Shown here: positions 37,043 to 46,620 of the stretch, one piece after another
How the letters are laid out: each line of letters begins with the position of its first letter
Numbering within the stretch: the stretch's first letter is position 1
Assembly: GCA_963848035.1 (NCBI GenBank)
Contig: CAWKCD010000001.1
Coordinates: 3,038,001-3,102,000 of the forward strand
DNA from: JAVVHH01 sp963848035
GTDB lineage: Bacteria > Pseudomonadota > Alphaproteobacteria > Acetobacterales > Acetobacteraceae
Length of the DNA: 64,000 bases
Direction: 5' to 3'
Notes under the pieces: model-generated
The model's input: the letters and a program-made list of their open reading frames with translations, nothing else
What the model was told of the DNA's origin: nothing
Database searches by the model: none
Program-made: the position numbers and the translations under genes

Positions 37043-37740
37043 GTGCCTGATATTTTCGACGAGGTCAGCGAGGACCTTCGCGCCGAGCGCGCGCAGCGTC
37101 TGCTGCAGCGATATGGCTGGCTGCTGATCGTGGCCGCGGTGGCGATCGTGGCCGCAGCGGGCGGCTGGCAGTATTGGCGCTGGCACCAAGCGCAGACGCG
37201 TGCGGCGGTCGCCGCCTCGTTCATGACGGCCTCCGCCCAGGCGGCGTCGCCGCTCGACGCGCAAAACCCGGCGCGCACCGAAGCCACGCAGAGCTTCGCC
37301 GATCTCGCGGCCAACGGCCCGAGCGGCTATCGCAGCCTGGCCCGCCTGCGCGAGGCCGCGCTCAAAGCCGGCAGCGATCTGCCGGCGGCACTGGCGCTTT
37401 GGGACAAGATCTCGTCCGACGAGAGCGCCGACCCGCAGCTCCGGCGTTTGGCCGACCTGCTCTGGGTGCAGCACCAGGTCGACGCCGGCGATCCGGCCAT
37501 CGTCGAGGGGCGGCTCGCGCCGCTGCTCGCATCCGGCAGCCTGTGGCGCCCGCTCGCGCAGGAGAGCCAGGCCTTGCTGAAGCTGCGGACCGGCGACAAG
37601 CCCGGCGCGATCGCCATCCTGCGCGACATCGTCGCGCAGCCGACCACCCCCAACGGCGTGCGGGCGCGGGCGAGCGGTTTGCTGGTGCCATCTTGGCGGC
37701 CCCGTCCGACCCTGCCGCCGCCTCGGAGAAACAAGGATGA
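37043..37740 (+). CDS. YfgM-like tetratricopeptide membrane protein, frameshifted
   Basis: About 231 residues: a short cytoplasmic start (PDIFDEVSEDLRAERAQRLL), one transmembrane helix WLLIVAAVAIVAAAGGWQYW, then a periplasmic TPR_21 domain (YfgM/PpiD-type SecYEG helper). The reading frame is lost near 37684. Beyond it the sequence continues in another frame as ILAAPSDPAAASEKQG and stops at 37740, overlapping the bamB start (ATGA). One missing base near CTGGTGCC explains it. Start GTG 37043. The order yfgM-bamB-der is as in E. coli. Confidence 0.85.
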
Positions 37741-39056
37741 GTTTGAGCCGCCGCGCGGCCCTTTTCGCATTGCCGCTCGGGTTGAGCGGCTGCAGCCTGT
37801 TCGACGATTTCCTCGGCGACAACAAGACACCGATCAAGGGCAAGCGCGAGCCGATCCTGGGTTCGCGCGGCGGTCTGGAGATCGATTCCTCCGACCGCCG
37901 GGTCGTCGTCGTGCCGCCGGCCACCCCGCTCAAGGCGTGGCTGCAGAGCGGCGCGACGCTGAGCCATGTCGTCGGCAACATCGCCACCTCCGGCTTCAAC
38001 CCGGCCTGGACCGTCGGCATCGGCGAGGGCGGCGGGTATCGCGCCAAGCTGACGGCGCAGCCGGTGGTGCTGAACGGCGCCGTCTATACGATGGACAGCG
38101 ACGGCCATGTCGCGGCCATCGACCTGGCGACCGGCTCGCGCCGCTGGCGGGTGGACACACAGGCCGACGAGAACCGCAGCACCAATATCGGCGGCGGCGT
38201 CGCCATCGAGGGCAGCACGGTTTACGCGACGACCGGCCGCGGCGAGGCGATGGCGCTCGAGGCCGCGACCGGGAAGATCCTGTGGCGGAAAGATATCGGT
38301 GTTCCGGCCCGCTCCGGGCCGACCCTGTCCGATGGCCGCATGCACTTCACCACGCTCGACAACCAGCTGCTCGCGCTCACGATGGCCAAAGGCGAGCGGG
38401 TCTGGGGTTATCAGGGCAACGAGAGCCCCACGACGGTGCTGGCCGACGCCGCGCCAGCCATCGCCGAAGGGTTCGTCGTCTGCGGCTTCGGGTCCGGCGA
38501 GTTGGTCACGGTGCGCGCCGATAGCGGCGTGTTGGTGTGGAGCGACACGCTGGCCTCGGCGCGCGGCCGCAACAGCTTCGTCGACCTCTCGGCCATCCGC
38601 GCGCTGCCGGTGATCGACCGCGGCCGGGTGTTCGCGATCGGCGTGGGCGGGATCCTCGTCTCGCTGGACCTGCGCTCCGGCCGGCGGCTGTGGGAGCGCG
38701 AGATCGGCGGCGGCCAAACGCCTTGGCTCGCCGGCGATTGGCTGTTCGTGCAATCGCTCGATCAATCGCTGACGGCGATCAGCGTCGATGACGGGCGGGT
38801 CCGCTGGGTGCAGGACCTGCCGCGTTGGGACAATCCGGCCAAGCAGAAGGACCCCATCTTCTGGAGCGGCCCGCTGATGGCGTCCGGCAAGCTGGTCCTG
38901 GCCGGCACGAGCGAGCTGGCCGTCTCGGTCGATCCGGTCAGCGGCCACATCATCGGCACGCGGTCGCTCAGCGGGCCGGTCTCGATCGCTCCGGTGGCGG
39001 CGCAGGGGACGCTGCTGATCCTGAGCGACGACGGCACGCTCCAGGCTTTCCGGTGA
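37737..39056 (+). CDS. bamB: Outer-membrane assembly lipoprotein BamB
   Basis: A 439-residue beta-propeller lipoprotein of the BAM complex that inserts outer-membrane proteins. The signal ends in lipobox LSGC (cysteine 19). The mature part shows repeated PQQ-like blades such as VYTMDSDGHVAAIDLATGS and VYATTGRGEAMALEAATGK. ATG 37737 overlaps the upstream TPR gene by four bases, and the stop overlaps the der start (GTGA). Anchored on the periplasmic side of the outer membrane. Confidence 0.95.
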   Translation: MSLSRRAALFALPLGLSGCSLFDDFLGDNKTPIKGKREPILGSRGGLEIDSSDRRVVVVPPATPLKAWLQSGATLSHVVGNIATSGFNPAWTVGIGEGGGYRAKLTAQPVVLNGAVYTMDSDGHVAAIDLATGSRRWRVDTQADENRSTNIGGGVAIEGSTVYATTGRGEAMALEAATGKILWRKDIGVPARSGPTLSDGRMHFTTLDNQLLALTMAKGERVWGYQGNESPTTVLADAAPAIAEGFVVCGFGSGELVTVRADSGVLVWSDTLASARGRNSFVDLSAIRALPVIDRGRVFAIGVGGILVSLDLRSGRRLWEREIGGGQTPWLAGDWLFVQSLDQSLTAISVDDGRVRWVQDLPRWDNPAKQKDPIFWSGPLMASGKLVLAGTSELAVSVDPVSGHIIGTRSLSGPVSIAPVAAQGTLLILSDDGTLQAFR

Positions 39057-40390
39057 CGGCGCTTCCGGTCGTCGTCATCGCCGGCCGGCCCAACGTCGGG
39101 AAGTCGACGTTGTTCAACAAGCTCTCCGGCCGCCGGTCGGCGATCGTATCGGACATCCCGGGCGTCACGCGCGACCGCAAGGATGCCGAGGCGTTAGTGC
39201 GCGGCCGACGGATCAAGCTGATCGACACCGCCGGGCTCGAGGAATCGGCGCCGGAGACGATGGCGGGACGGATGCGGGCCTCTTCCGAGGTCGCGGTGGC
39301 GGCCGCGGACCTCGTGCTGTTCGTGATCGACGCGCGCGCCGGCATCAGCCCGGCGGACCAGCACTTCGCCGCCTGGCTGCGCCGCCAGGGCCGGCCGATC
39401 CTGCTGGTCGCCAACAAGGCCGAGGGCCGCGCCGGCACGGCAACGGCGATGGAGGCTTACTCGCTCGGTCTCGGCGACCCGATCGCGGTCTCGGCCGAAC
39501 ATGGCGAGGGACTATCGGACCTGATGAGCGAGATCGCCGAGCATCTGCCGGACGAGGCGCCGGACGAGGACGAGGCGGCCAAGGCGCTGAAGCTCGCCAT
39601 CGTCGGCCGCCCCAATGCCGGGAAATCGACGCTGCTCAACCAATTGCTCGGCGAGGAGCGGATGATCACCGGCCCGGAGCCGGGCCTGACGCGGGACGCG
39701 GTCGCGTCCTTCCTGCGCGACGATATCGGGCTGATCGAGGTTGTCGATACCGCCGGGCTGCGCAAGAAGGCGCGGATCGAGTTGCCGCTCGAGCGGATGT
39801 CGGTCAGCGCGAGCATCGAGGCGCTGAAGATGGCCGAGGTGGTCGTGCTGGTGATCGACGCGGAGCTCGGCATCCATGAGCAGGACCTGCAGATCGGCCG
39901 GCTGATCGAGCGCGAGGGCAGGGGCTGCGTGCTCGTGCTCAACAAATGGGACGCGGTGGCCGACCGCGGCGCGGCCAAGAAGGCGATCACGGACCGGCTC
40001 GAGATCAGCCTGTCGCAGATGAAGGGCATCCCGGTGGTGACGCTCTCGGCGTTGACCGGCGCCGGGCTGGACCGGCTGCTGCCGACGGTGCGCGCGATCC
40101 ACGAGGTTTGGAATCGCCGGATCGCGACGGGCGAGCTGAACCGCTGGTTCGAAGGTGCGCTCGAGCGTCATCAGCCGCCGCTCGTCGAGGGACGCCGCCT
40201 CAAGCTGCGGTATATGACGCAGGCCAAGGCGCGGCCGCCGACTTTCGTCGTGTTCGGAACCCGCGCCGAGCAGTTGCCCGACGATTATGAGCGCTATCTC
40301 GTCAATAGCCTGCGCGATCAGTTCGATCTGCCGGGCGTGCCGATCCGGCTGCTCAAGCGTGGAACCAAGAACCCCTTCGCGGAGGATTGA
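39053..40390 (+). CDS. der: Ribosome-assembly GTPase Der (EngA)
   Basis: A 445-residue protein with two GTPase domains in tandem and a KH-like C-terminus, needed for 50S subunit maturation. First domain: GRPNVGKST, DTAGLEES, and NKAE (Glu for the usual Asp, a known alphaproteobacterial variation). Second domain: GRPNAGKST near residue 185, DTAGLRKKARI, and NKWD. GTG 39053 overlaps the bamB stop. Cytosolic and essential in studied bacteria. Confidence 0.97.
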   Translation: MTALPVVVIAGRPNVGKSTLFNKLSGRRSAIVSDIPGVTRDRKDAEALVRGRRIKLIDTAGLEESAPETMAGRMRASSEVAVAAADLVLFVIDARAGISPADQHFAAWLRRQGRPILLVANKAEGRAGTATAMEAYSLGLGDPIAVSAEHGEGLSDLMSEIAEHLPDEAPDEDEAAKALKLAIVGRPNAGKSTLLNQLLGEERMITGPEPGLTRDAVASFLRDDIGLIEVVDTAGLRKKARIELPLERMSVSASIEALKMAEVVVLVIDAELGIHEQDLQIGRLIEREGRGCVLVLNKWDAVADRGAAKKAITDRLEISLSQMKGIPVVTLSALTGAGLDRLLPTVRAIHEVWNRRIATGELNRWFEGALERHQPPLVEGRRLKLRYMTQAKARPPTFVVFGTRAEQLPDDYERYLVNSLRDQFDLPGVPIRLLKRGTKNPFAED

Positions 40391-40391
40391 G

Positions 40392-40949
40392 ATGCGCCGG
40401 TCCCTATTGATCCTGACGTTGGCGGCGTTCTGCGGCCCGGCTTGGGCGCAGAAGCCGCACGGACCGGCGGCAGCCAAGCCCGAGGCGCCGGCGGCGCCCG
40501 CGGCGCCGGCCGAACCGCAGCGGACGACGGCGACGTTCGCTGACTGGACGCTGCGCTGCGTCCGCCCCGAAGGCGCCGTGTCGGCCTGCGAGATCACGCA
40601 GACCATCTTCGACAAGAACAACCCGGTGGCGCAAACCGCGATCGGCCGGCCTGGCAAGGCCGAGGCGCTGCGGCTGACGATCCTCGTGCCCGCCAACATC
40701 CAGCTCGCCGCCGGCCCGAAGTTCCAGCCCGGCGAGGGCGAGCCGGGCATCGACCTGACCTGGCGCCGTTGCCTCCCGGCGGGCTGCCTGGCCGACACGG
40801 CGCTCACGGACGACCAGTTGAAGAAGCTGCGTGCCCGGGTCGACAACGGCCGCATCGTGTTCCAGGACGGGACCGGGCGTGACACGGTCATCCCGTTCGC
40901 GCCCAAGGGGTTGGGACCGGCGCTCGATGCGCTGGCCAAGGAGAGCTGA
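40392..40949 (+). CDS. Invasion-associated locus B (IalB) family protein
   Basis: A 185-residue exported protein. The signal ends at WAQ (about residue 19), followed by an Ala/Pro/Lys linker and an IalB-type domain with TATFADWTLRCV and IDLTWRRCLPAGCLAD, whose cysteines probably pair. Family members are periplasmic proteins with a role in host entry in Bartonella, but they also occur in free-living species with unknown purpose. ATG 40392 starts one base after the der stop. Confidence 0.88.
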   Translation: MRRSLLILTLAAFCGPAWAQKPHGPAAAKPEAPAAPAAPAEPQRTTATFADWTLRCVRPEGAVSACEITQTIFDKNNPVAQTAIGRPGKAEALRLTILVPANIQLAAGPKFQPGEGEPGIDLTWRRCLPAGCLADTALTDDQLKKLRARVDNGRIVFQDGTGRDTVIPFAPKGLGPALDALAKES

Positions 40950-40991
40950 CGCAACCGGCCGGCCCGAACCGGCGTTGCCGGGGCGGAGGAC

Positions 40992-41492
40992 ATGATGGCC
41001 GATACCGCCGAGAAGACCGACCCGAAACTCTGGGACAAGGTGAAGACCAAGGTCCAGCGCGGCGATAAAGGCGGCAAGCCGGGCCAGTGGTCGGCGCGGA
41101 AAGCGCAACTGGCGGTCCATGACTACAAGGCCGAAGGCGGCGGCTACAAAGGCAAAAAGTCGGCGGACAACCACCTCGCGCAGTGGACGAAAGAGGAGTG
41201 GGGCACGAAGTCCGGCCAGGAGAGCGGCAAGACCGGCGAGCGTTACCTGCCGGCCAAGGCGCGGGACAAGCTGTCGGACAGCGAATACCAGCGCAGCACG
41301 GCCAAGAAACGCGCCGACACCAAGCGCGGCCAGCAATTCTCGGCCCAGCCGAAAGCGATCGCGGCGAAGACGGCCGCCGCCCGGCTGGAGACAAAGCCGG
41401 TCGCGGAGTTGCGGCAGATGGCGGCCTCGCGGAACATCAAGGGGCGGTCTTCGATGAAGAAAGCCGAGTTACTGGCCGCTTTAACCGATTGA
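40992..41492 (+). CDS. DUF5872-domain protein with Rho-N/SAP-like tail
   Basis: A 166-residue highly charged, lysine-rich protein. The N-terminal part (about 10-75) has the DUF5872 pattern WDKVKTKVQRGDKGGKPGQWSARKAQ. The C-terminal 40 residues, including VAELRQMAASRNIKG and MKKAELLAALTD, are the short Rho N-terminal/SAP-like helix pair that binds nucleic acid. A DNA- or RNA-binding role is likely, but nothing more is known. ATG 40992 follows GGAGGAC. Confidence 0.8.
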   Translation: MMADTAEKTDPKLWDKVKTKVQRGDKGGKPGQWSARKAQLAVHDYKAEGGGYKGKKSADNHLAQWTKEEWGTKSGQESGKTGERYLPAKARDKLSDSEYQRSTAKKRADTKRGQQFSAQPKAIAAKTAAARLETKPVAELRQMAASRNIKGRSSMKKAELLAALTD

Positions 41493-41589
41493 GCGAAGAC
41501 AACCGGGACAGTTAATTAGATTTCGCCTTGCGTTTTGCGTTCCATCCCGTATCGGTGCCCGCAACTGGTACTCTGGGAGAAGACGGCGA

Positions 41590-42894
41590 ATGGAACTTGA
41601 ACAAAAGACGATCGCACGCGTCACGGCGCGGCTCGTGCCATTCCTGATCCTTTGTTATTTCGTCGCCTATCTCGACCGGGTGAACGTGGGTTTCGCCGCC
41701 CTTGCCATGAACCGCGATCTCGGGATCTCGCAGACCGCTTATGGTCTGGGCGCCGGCATCTTCTTCCTCAGCTATTTCGTGTTCGAAGTGCCTTCCAACC
41801 TGATGCTCGAGAAGTTCGGCGCCCGGCGCTGGATCGCCCGCATCATGATCTCCTGGGGCATCCTGTCCGGCCTGATGGCGACGGTTCAGGGCGAATACAG
41901 CTTCTATATCGTCCGGTTCCTGCTCGGCATTGCCGAAGCCGGCTTCTTTCCCGGGATCATCTTCTATCTAACCCTCTGGTTCCCGGCGCAATACCGCGCC
42001 CGGATCGTCGGTTACTTCATGGCCGCCATCCCGCTCTCCTCCGTGCTCGGCGCGCCGCTGTCCGGCGCATTGCTGGGGCTCGATGGGGTCGCCGGGCTGC
42101 ATGGCTGGCAGTGGCTGTTCGTCGTCGAGGCGGTCCCGGCGGTGTTGCTGGCCGGCGTCGTGCTGTTCTATCTGACCGACCGTCCTGCGGACGCGACCTG
42201 GCTGCCGGCCGACGGCCGTGCGTGGCTCGCGACCCGGCTGACGCAGGAACAGCAGCAGCGCCAGGCCGCGCAGCACTTCACGGTGGCCCAGGCCCTGCTC
42301 AATCCGCGCGTGCTGGCGCTCAGCCTAGTCTATTTCGGTGCGGTCGCCTGCAACTACGGCATCGGCTTCTTCCTGCCGCAGATCGTCAAAGGGTTCGGCC
42401 TGACCAACCTGCAGACCGGTTTCGTAACCGCAATCCCGTACATCGTCGGCACGATCTCCATCGTCTACTGGGGCCGGCATTCGGATCGGACCGGGGAGCG
42501 CAAGGGCCATGCCGCCTTCGCGCTGTTCGTCGCCGCTGCGAGCATCCTGGCGGCTTCGTTCCTCGCTGATCCGACGCTGAAGATGATCGCGTTCACGGTA
42601 TCGGCGTTCGGCGTGTTCGGCTGCCTGCCGGTGTTCTGGACGTTGCCCACGTCGTTCCTGTCCGGCGCGGCTGCGGCCGGGGGGATCGCCATCATCAACT
42701 CGATCGGCAACCTCTCGGGCTTCGCCGGCCCATACGCGATGGGCTACATCAAGGACGCGACCGGCGGCTACGAGGGCGGGCTGCAACTTCTGGCCGGGCT
42801 GGGCTTCATCGCGGGCGTGATCGTGCTCGTTCTGCGCCATGACAGCGCGCTCGAGCAGGCGCCAACGCAGCCGATCCGCGCGCGGACGGTCTGA
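41590..42894 (+). CDS. MFS transporter, anion:cation symporter (ACS) family
   Basis: A 434-residue transporter with twelve helices. Diagnostic ACS pieces are YLDRVNVGFAALAMNRDL in helix 1, FEVPSNLMLEKFGARRWIAR, and GIAEAGFFPGIIFYLTLWFP. Relatives carry tartrate, glucarate, phthalate or similar organic anions, always with H+. It is 4 bases upstream of an SDR gene, which may act on the imported compound. ATG 41590 follows GGGAGAAGACGG. Confidence 0.9.
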   Translation: MELEQKTIARVTARLVPFLILCYFVAYLDRVNVGFAALAMNRDLGISQTAYGLGAGIFFLSYFVFEVPSNLMLEKFGARRWIARIMISWGILSGLMATVQGEYSFYIVRFLLGIAEAGFFPGIIFYLTLWFPAQYRARIVGYFMAAIPLSSVLGAPLSGALLGLDGVAGLHGWQWLFVVEAVPAVLLAGVVLFYLTDRPADATWLPADGRAWLATRLTQEQQQRQAAQHFTVAQALLNPRVLALSLVYFGAVACNYGIGFFLPQIVKGFGLTNLQTGFVTAIPYIVGTISIVYWGRHSDRTGERKGHAAFALFVAAASILAASFLADPTLKMIAFTVSAFGVFGCLPVFWTLPTSFLSGAAAAGGIAIINSIGNLSGFAGPYAMGYIKDATGGYEGGLQLLAGLGFIAGVIVLVLRHDSALEQAPTQPIRARTV

Positions 42895-42898
42895 GCGG

Positions 42899-43660
42899 AT
42901 GGAGCTGAGCGGCGTCGCGGCGCTGGTCACGGGCGGAGCGTCCGGGCTCGGCGCCGCGACCGGCCGGGCGCTGGCTGAGGCGGGCGCGAAGGTGACTCTG
43001 CTCGATCTCGACGCGGCGCGGGGCGAGGCGCAGGCGGCGGCGATCGGTGGGCGGTTCACGGCGTTGGACGTCACCGACGAGGCGGCGGTCGCGGCGGCGC
43101 TCGACGCCGCCGAAGCCGCGCATGGCACCGCTCGCGTGCTGGTCAACTGCGCGGGCATCGCGCCCGGCTCGCGCGTGGTCGGCCGGGACGGCGCGCCGCA
43201 TGCGCTGGCGCTGTTCCGCAAAGTCGTCGAAGTGAACCTGATCGGCACGTTCTGCATGATCGCCGCCTTCGCCGCCCGGCTCACTCGTGTCGAGCCGATC
43301 GGGGAGGAGCGCGGCTTCGCAGTCAACACCGCCTCCGTCGCCGCGTGGGACGGCCAGGTCGGTCAGGCGGCCTACGGTGCGTCCAAAGGTGGCGTGGCGG
43401 CGATGACGCTGCCGCTCGCGCGCGACCTGGCGCAGCACGCGATCCGGGTGGTGACGATCGCGCCCGGCCTGTTTCTGACGCCGATGCTGGAGGGTTTGCC
43501 TGAGGCGGCAAAGGCCTCGCTCGGCACGCAGGTGCCGTTCCCCAGCCGTCTCGGCCGGCCGGAGGAGTTCGCGCGGCTGGTCCTGGCCGTGGCTGCGAAC
43601 CCGATGTTGAACGGGGAGACCATCCGACTCGACGGCGCACTGCGCATGGCGCCCCGCTAA
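42899..43660 (+). CDS. Short-chain dehydrogenase/reductase, HSD17B10-like
   Basis: A 253-residue NAD(P)-dependent oxidoreductase. The cofactor motif TGGASGLG is at residues 11-18, NCAG at 83-86, and the active triad is S146, Y159 and K163 (YGASK). The insertion VVEVNLIGTF and the final PMLNGETIRLDGALRM resemble the 3-hydroxyacyl-CoA dehydrogenase type II (HSD17B10) group, so a role in fatty- or branched-acid oxidation is possible. Probably cotranscribed with the ACS transporter. Confidence 0.88.
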   Translation: MELSGVAALVTGGASGLGAATGRALAEAGAKVTLLDLDAARGEAQAAAIGGRFTALDVTDEAAVAAALDAAEAAHGTARVLVNCAGIAPGSRVVGRDGAPHALALFRKVVEVNLIGTFCMIAAFAARLTRVEPIGEERGFAVNTASVAAWDGQVGQAAYGASKGGVAAMTLPLARDLAQHAIRVVTIAPGLFLTPMLEGLPEAAKASLGTQVPFPSRLGRPEEFARLVLAVAANPMLNGETIRLDGALRMAPR

Positions 43661-43684
43661 AGTTGATCACCTCGCGACACTGTT

Positions 43685-43702
43685 AACTGGCACCTGCCAG
43701 TT
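43685..43702. promoter_or_regulatory. Palindrome upstream of the acyltransferase gene
   Basis: AACTGGCA - CC - TGCCAGTT, a perfect 8-bp palindrome. It lies between a TTAACT (-35-like) and a CATAAT (-10-like) element about 19 bases apart, as a repressor operator would. Confidence 0.35.
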
Positions 43703-43778
43703 TGCGGCATAATATGCCTTCAACACAGTGTGATTGCTCTTCTTGCCGTGACGATGTCTCATGGCATGGCGAGGTGAG

Positions 43779-44915
43779 ATGCAAAACGCGATCCGACTCC
43801 CGAATGAACGACACGTCTACGGACTGGACGCCCTTCGTTGCGTTGCCGCCGTTCTGGTCGCCGGCTTCCATTTCACCCGCAAACTGGACGGCATGGACCA
43901 GGTCTTCCCGTTCGGGTGGGTGGGTGTCGAAATCTTTTTCCTGATCTCCGGCTATGTCATCAGTTGCTCGGCCCAGCATGGTGACGCCGCACGGTTCCTG
44001 AAGAGCCGTTTTCTCCGCCTGTATCCCGCCGCGTGGATCGTGGCGCTGGTCAGCGGCACCATCCTGGCGGTCGTGCCGGGCTATTACTGGCGCCATGCGC
44101 AGATCTCGGTCTTTCCGGATCCGCCGCACGTGCTGAATTCCCTGCTGCTCACCGGGATGGGGATGAGCGCTTCGTATTGGACGCTGGCGGTGGAGTTGGC
44201 GTTCTATCTCTGTGTGTTTCTGTTGCTGCTGGCCGGGCGGGCCTGGTGGCTGCGGCACTTTGCGATCGCACTCACCTTGTATGCCACGCCGTATATCGTG
44301 GCCCTGGCGCTGCATCATCTCAGGATCACGCATACGCCGTTCGTCGAGTTTGGTCTGAGCGGGTGGAACGCGCTGCTGCTTCGCCATGGTCCGTTCTTCG
44401 CGCTGGGCCTGTTCCTCTGTTTCGCGGCTGGCGCCGGGCTGCGGATGCGCGAGAAGTGGGCGGCGGGCTTGGCATTGTTGCTCTGCCTGATGGAGATCGC
44501 GTGCCGCGCGGCCGAGCAGTTGCATGGTCAGGCGATCTCGGACCTCGTGCAGTTGCCGTGGCTGATCGTCGAGGCGGAGACGGCGTTCGTCGTCGCGTTG
44601 GTGGCGATGATGGTGTTCCTGCGCCGCGACGTGGCACTTCCCGAGCGGCTGCGTCCTCTTGCGCGAAGCCTGGGCAGGGCGACTTACCCGTTCTATCTCG
44701 CACACGAGATCCTGGGCGGGCTGACGATCTACTGGCTGCTTCGCCTCGGCGCCGGGCCGGGAGCGGCGGTGGCGGGCGCATTCGTGATGGTGCTGGCGGT
44801 GGCGTGCTTCATCACCGAGCGGGTGGAGCCGGCGTTGCGGCGGATCATCAGCGGCATGATCGCTCGCCGGGGCGACCGGGATGCTGGGCCGGCGGCTAAC
44901 CTCGGCGCAGCATGA
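43779..44915 (+). CDS. Acyltransferase 3-family membrane protein
   Basis: A 378-residue membrane enzyme with ten or so helices that transfers acyl groups to extracytoplasmic sugars or lipids. The start YGLDALRCVAAVLVAGFHFTRKLDG, then GVEIFFLISGYVISCS, and the C-terminal YPFYLAHEILG are characteristic. ATG 43779 (GAGGTGAG site) was preferred over an ATG 18 bases upstream that lacks one. It could modify a surface polysaccharide; no direct partner is visible nearby. Confidence 0.87.
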   Translation: MQNAIRLPNERHVYGLDALRCVAAVLVAGFHFTRKLDGMDQVFPFGWVGVEIFFLISGYVISCSAQHGDAARFLKSRFLRLYPAAWIVALVSGTILAVVPGYYWRHAQISVFPDPPHVLNSLLLTGMGMSASYWTLAVELAFYLCVFLLLLAGRAWWLRHFAIALTLYATPYIVALALHHLRITHTPFVEFGLSGWNALLLRHGPFFALGLFLCFAAGAGLRMREKWAAGLALLLCLMEIACRAAEQLHGQAISDLVQLPWLIVEAETAFVVALVAMMVFLRRDVALPERLRPLARSLGRATYPFYLAHEILGGLTIYWLLRLGAGPGAAVAGAFVMVLAVACFITERVEPALRRIISGMIARRGDRDAGPAANLGAA

Positions 44916-46609
44916 AGTCGCGGCCGACCAGGCGGTAGCCCAGCAGCACGATCAGGATGGTCACGCCGAGCAGGAAGAAGCCGAGCGCGGCCAACGCCTC
45001 GAAGCTGCCGTTCTCGCTCAGGTCCAACATCAGGACCGAGATCACCCGGGTGTTGGCCGATACCAGGAAGATCGCCGTGCTCAGTTCGCGGGTCGCGGGG
45101 ATGAACACCAGCAGCCAGGCGCCCACCAGGCTGGTCTTGAGCAGCGGCGCGACCACGCGCGTGACCGTCGAGCAGGCGGCCGCCGCCGAGGATGCGGACG
45201 GCCTCCTCCATTTCCGGGTTGAGCGCGCGGATCGCGGCCAGGCAGCTCGAATAGGCGATCGGCAGGAAGCGCGTGGTGAAGCCGAGGACCAGGATGGTGG
45301 CCGTGCCGTAGAGCGCGACCGGCGGCGGCGCCCATGCGGCGTAGAATCCGATCGCGAGCACGATGCCCGGCACGACCAGCGGCAGCATGCAGAGGAAGCC
45401 GAGCGTGCCGCCGAGCCGGCCGGCCAGCCGGCGCTGCACGATGTAGGCGACGATCAAGGCCAGCGCGACCGCGACGCAGGCGGTGGCGGCCGAGTAGACG
45501 AAGCTGTGCAGGATGGTGGTCCGTGCGCTGACATCGTCGATCAGGAGCAGCTTGAAATTGGCGAGCGTCAGGTTGCCGAAGGAGAAGCCAAGGCCCCAGG
45601 CCTTGCTGAAGGCCGCTTGCGCCAGGGCGATGTACGGCAGCACGACCGCCATCGCCACCACGAACAACGCGTAGCCCAGCACGAGCCAGCGCCACGGGCC
45701 GAGACGCTGAAGCTCGCGGCTGCCGCCCTTGCCGGTCAGGGCGACGAAGCTGCGCCGGCCGAGCAGGCGCCGCTGCAGCGCGAACAGGCCGACCGTGATC
45801 AAGACCAGCGGGATGGCGTAGGCGGCGGCGACCTCGGCCTGCACCGGGAACTGGAAGAAGCCCCAGAGCTCGAGCGTCAGCACATGGATGCGTGCCGGCA
45901 GCGCCAGGATCGCCGGCGTGCCGAACAGCGCGACGGTGTCGAGGAACACGACGATGGCGCCGCCCACGATCGCCGGGGCGACTAGCGGCAGGGTGACGCG
46001 GAAGATCGTCCGCAAGCCGCCGGCGCCCAGGATGTTGGCGGCTTCCTCCATCTCCGAGGAGACCCGCTCGAGCGCGTCGGAGGTGAAGACGAAGATATAG
46101 GGAAAGCCGTAGAGCGCCGTGACCCAGACCAGCCCGGCGAAGGTGTAGACGTTGATCAGCCCGCTGCCCGAGCCGGTCAGCGCCATCCAAACCTTGTTCA
46201 GCCAGCCCGCATTGGGTCCGGCGAGCAGGATCCAGCCGATGGCGCCCAGGTAGGAGGGCGTGATGAACGCGCCCAGGATCAACGCCCGCACCAGCTTCTT
46301 GGCGGGCATGTCCGTGCGCGCCATGCCCCACGCGATCGGCACCGCGAGCACGATGGCCAGCACCGTGACCGAGGCCGCGTAGAGCAGCGAGACCCCGAGC
46401 GCGCGCAGCCGCAGCGCGCTGCTGTAGGCCTCGAGATAGTTGCCGAGCGTCCAGGCGCCGGTGTCCCCGTCGGTGAGGCTGGACAGGATCAGCTTGATCC
46501 CCGGGCCGATCACCAGGAACAGCAGCGCCAGCACCGCGACCCCGCCGATCAGCACCGCCGGTTCGATCGCCAGCCGCCGCCGTGTGACGCCGACGGCAGG
46601 CGCCCGCAA
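44896..46609 (-). CDS. ABC transporter double permease, iron-type (FbpB/AfuB-like), frameshifted
   Basis: About 570 residues with two fused permease domains, each with an EAA-type loop (EEAANILGAGGLRTIFRVTLPL and EEAVRILGGGRLL). This is the layout of Fe3+ or related importers. After the second EAA loop the frame is lost near 45168 and continues as VTRVVAPLLKTSLVGAW in the next frame, ending at 44896. The start is uncertain: TTG 46609, or a CTG overlapping the upstream stop. The matching ATPase gene is absent here. Confidence 0.85.
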
Positions 46610-46620
46610 CTTGGTCGCGC

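Noticed and set aside
43687..43707. Sigma-54 promoter (TGGCAC...TTGC) before the acyltransferase
   Set aside because: The distance between TGGCAC and TTGC is three bases too long for a sigma-54 site; the palindrome explains the sequence better.
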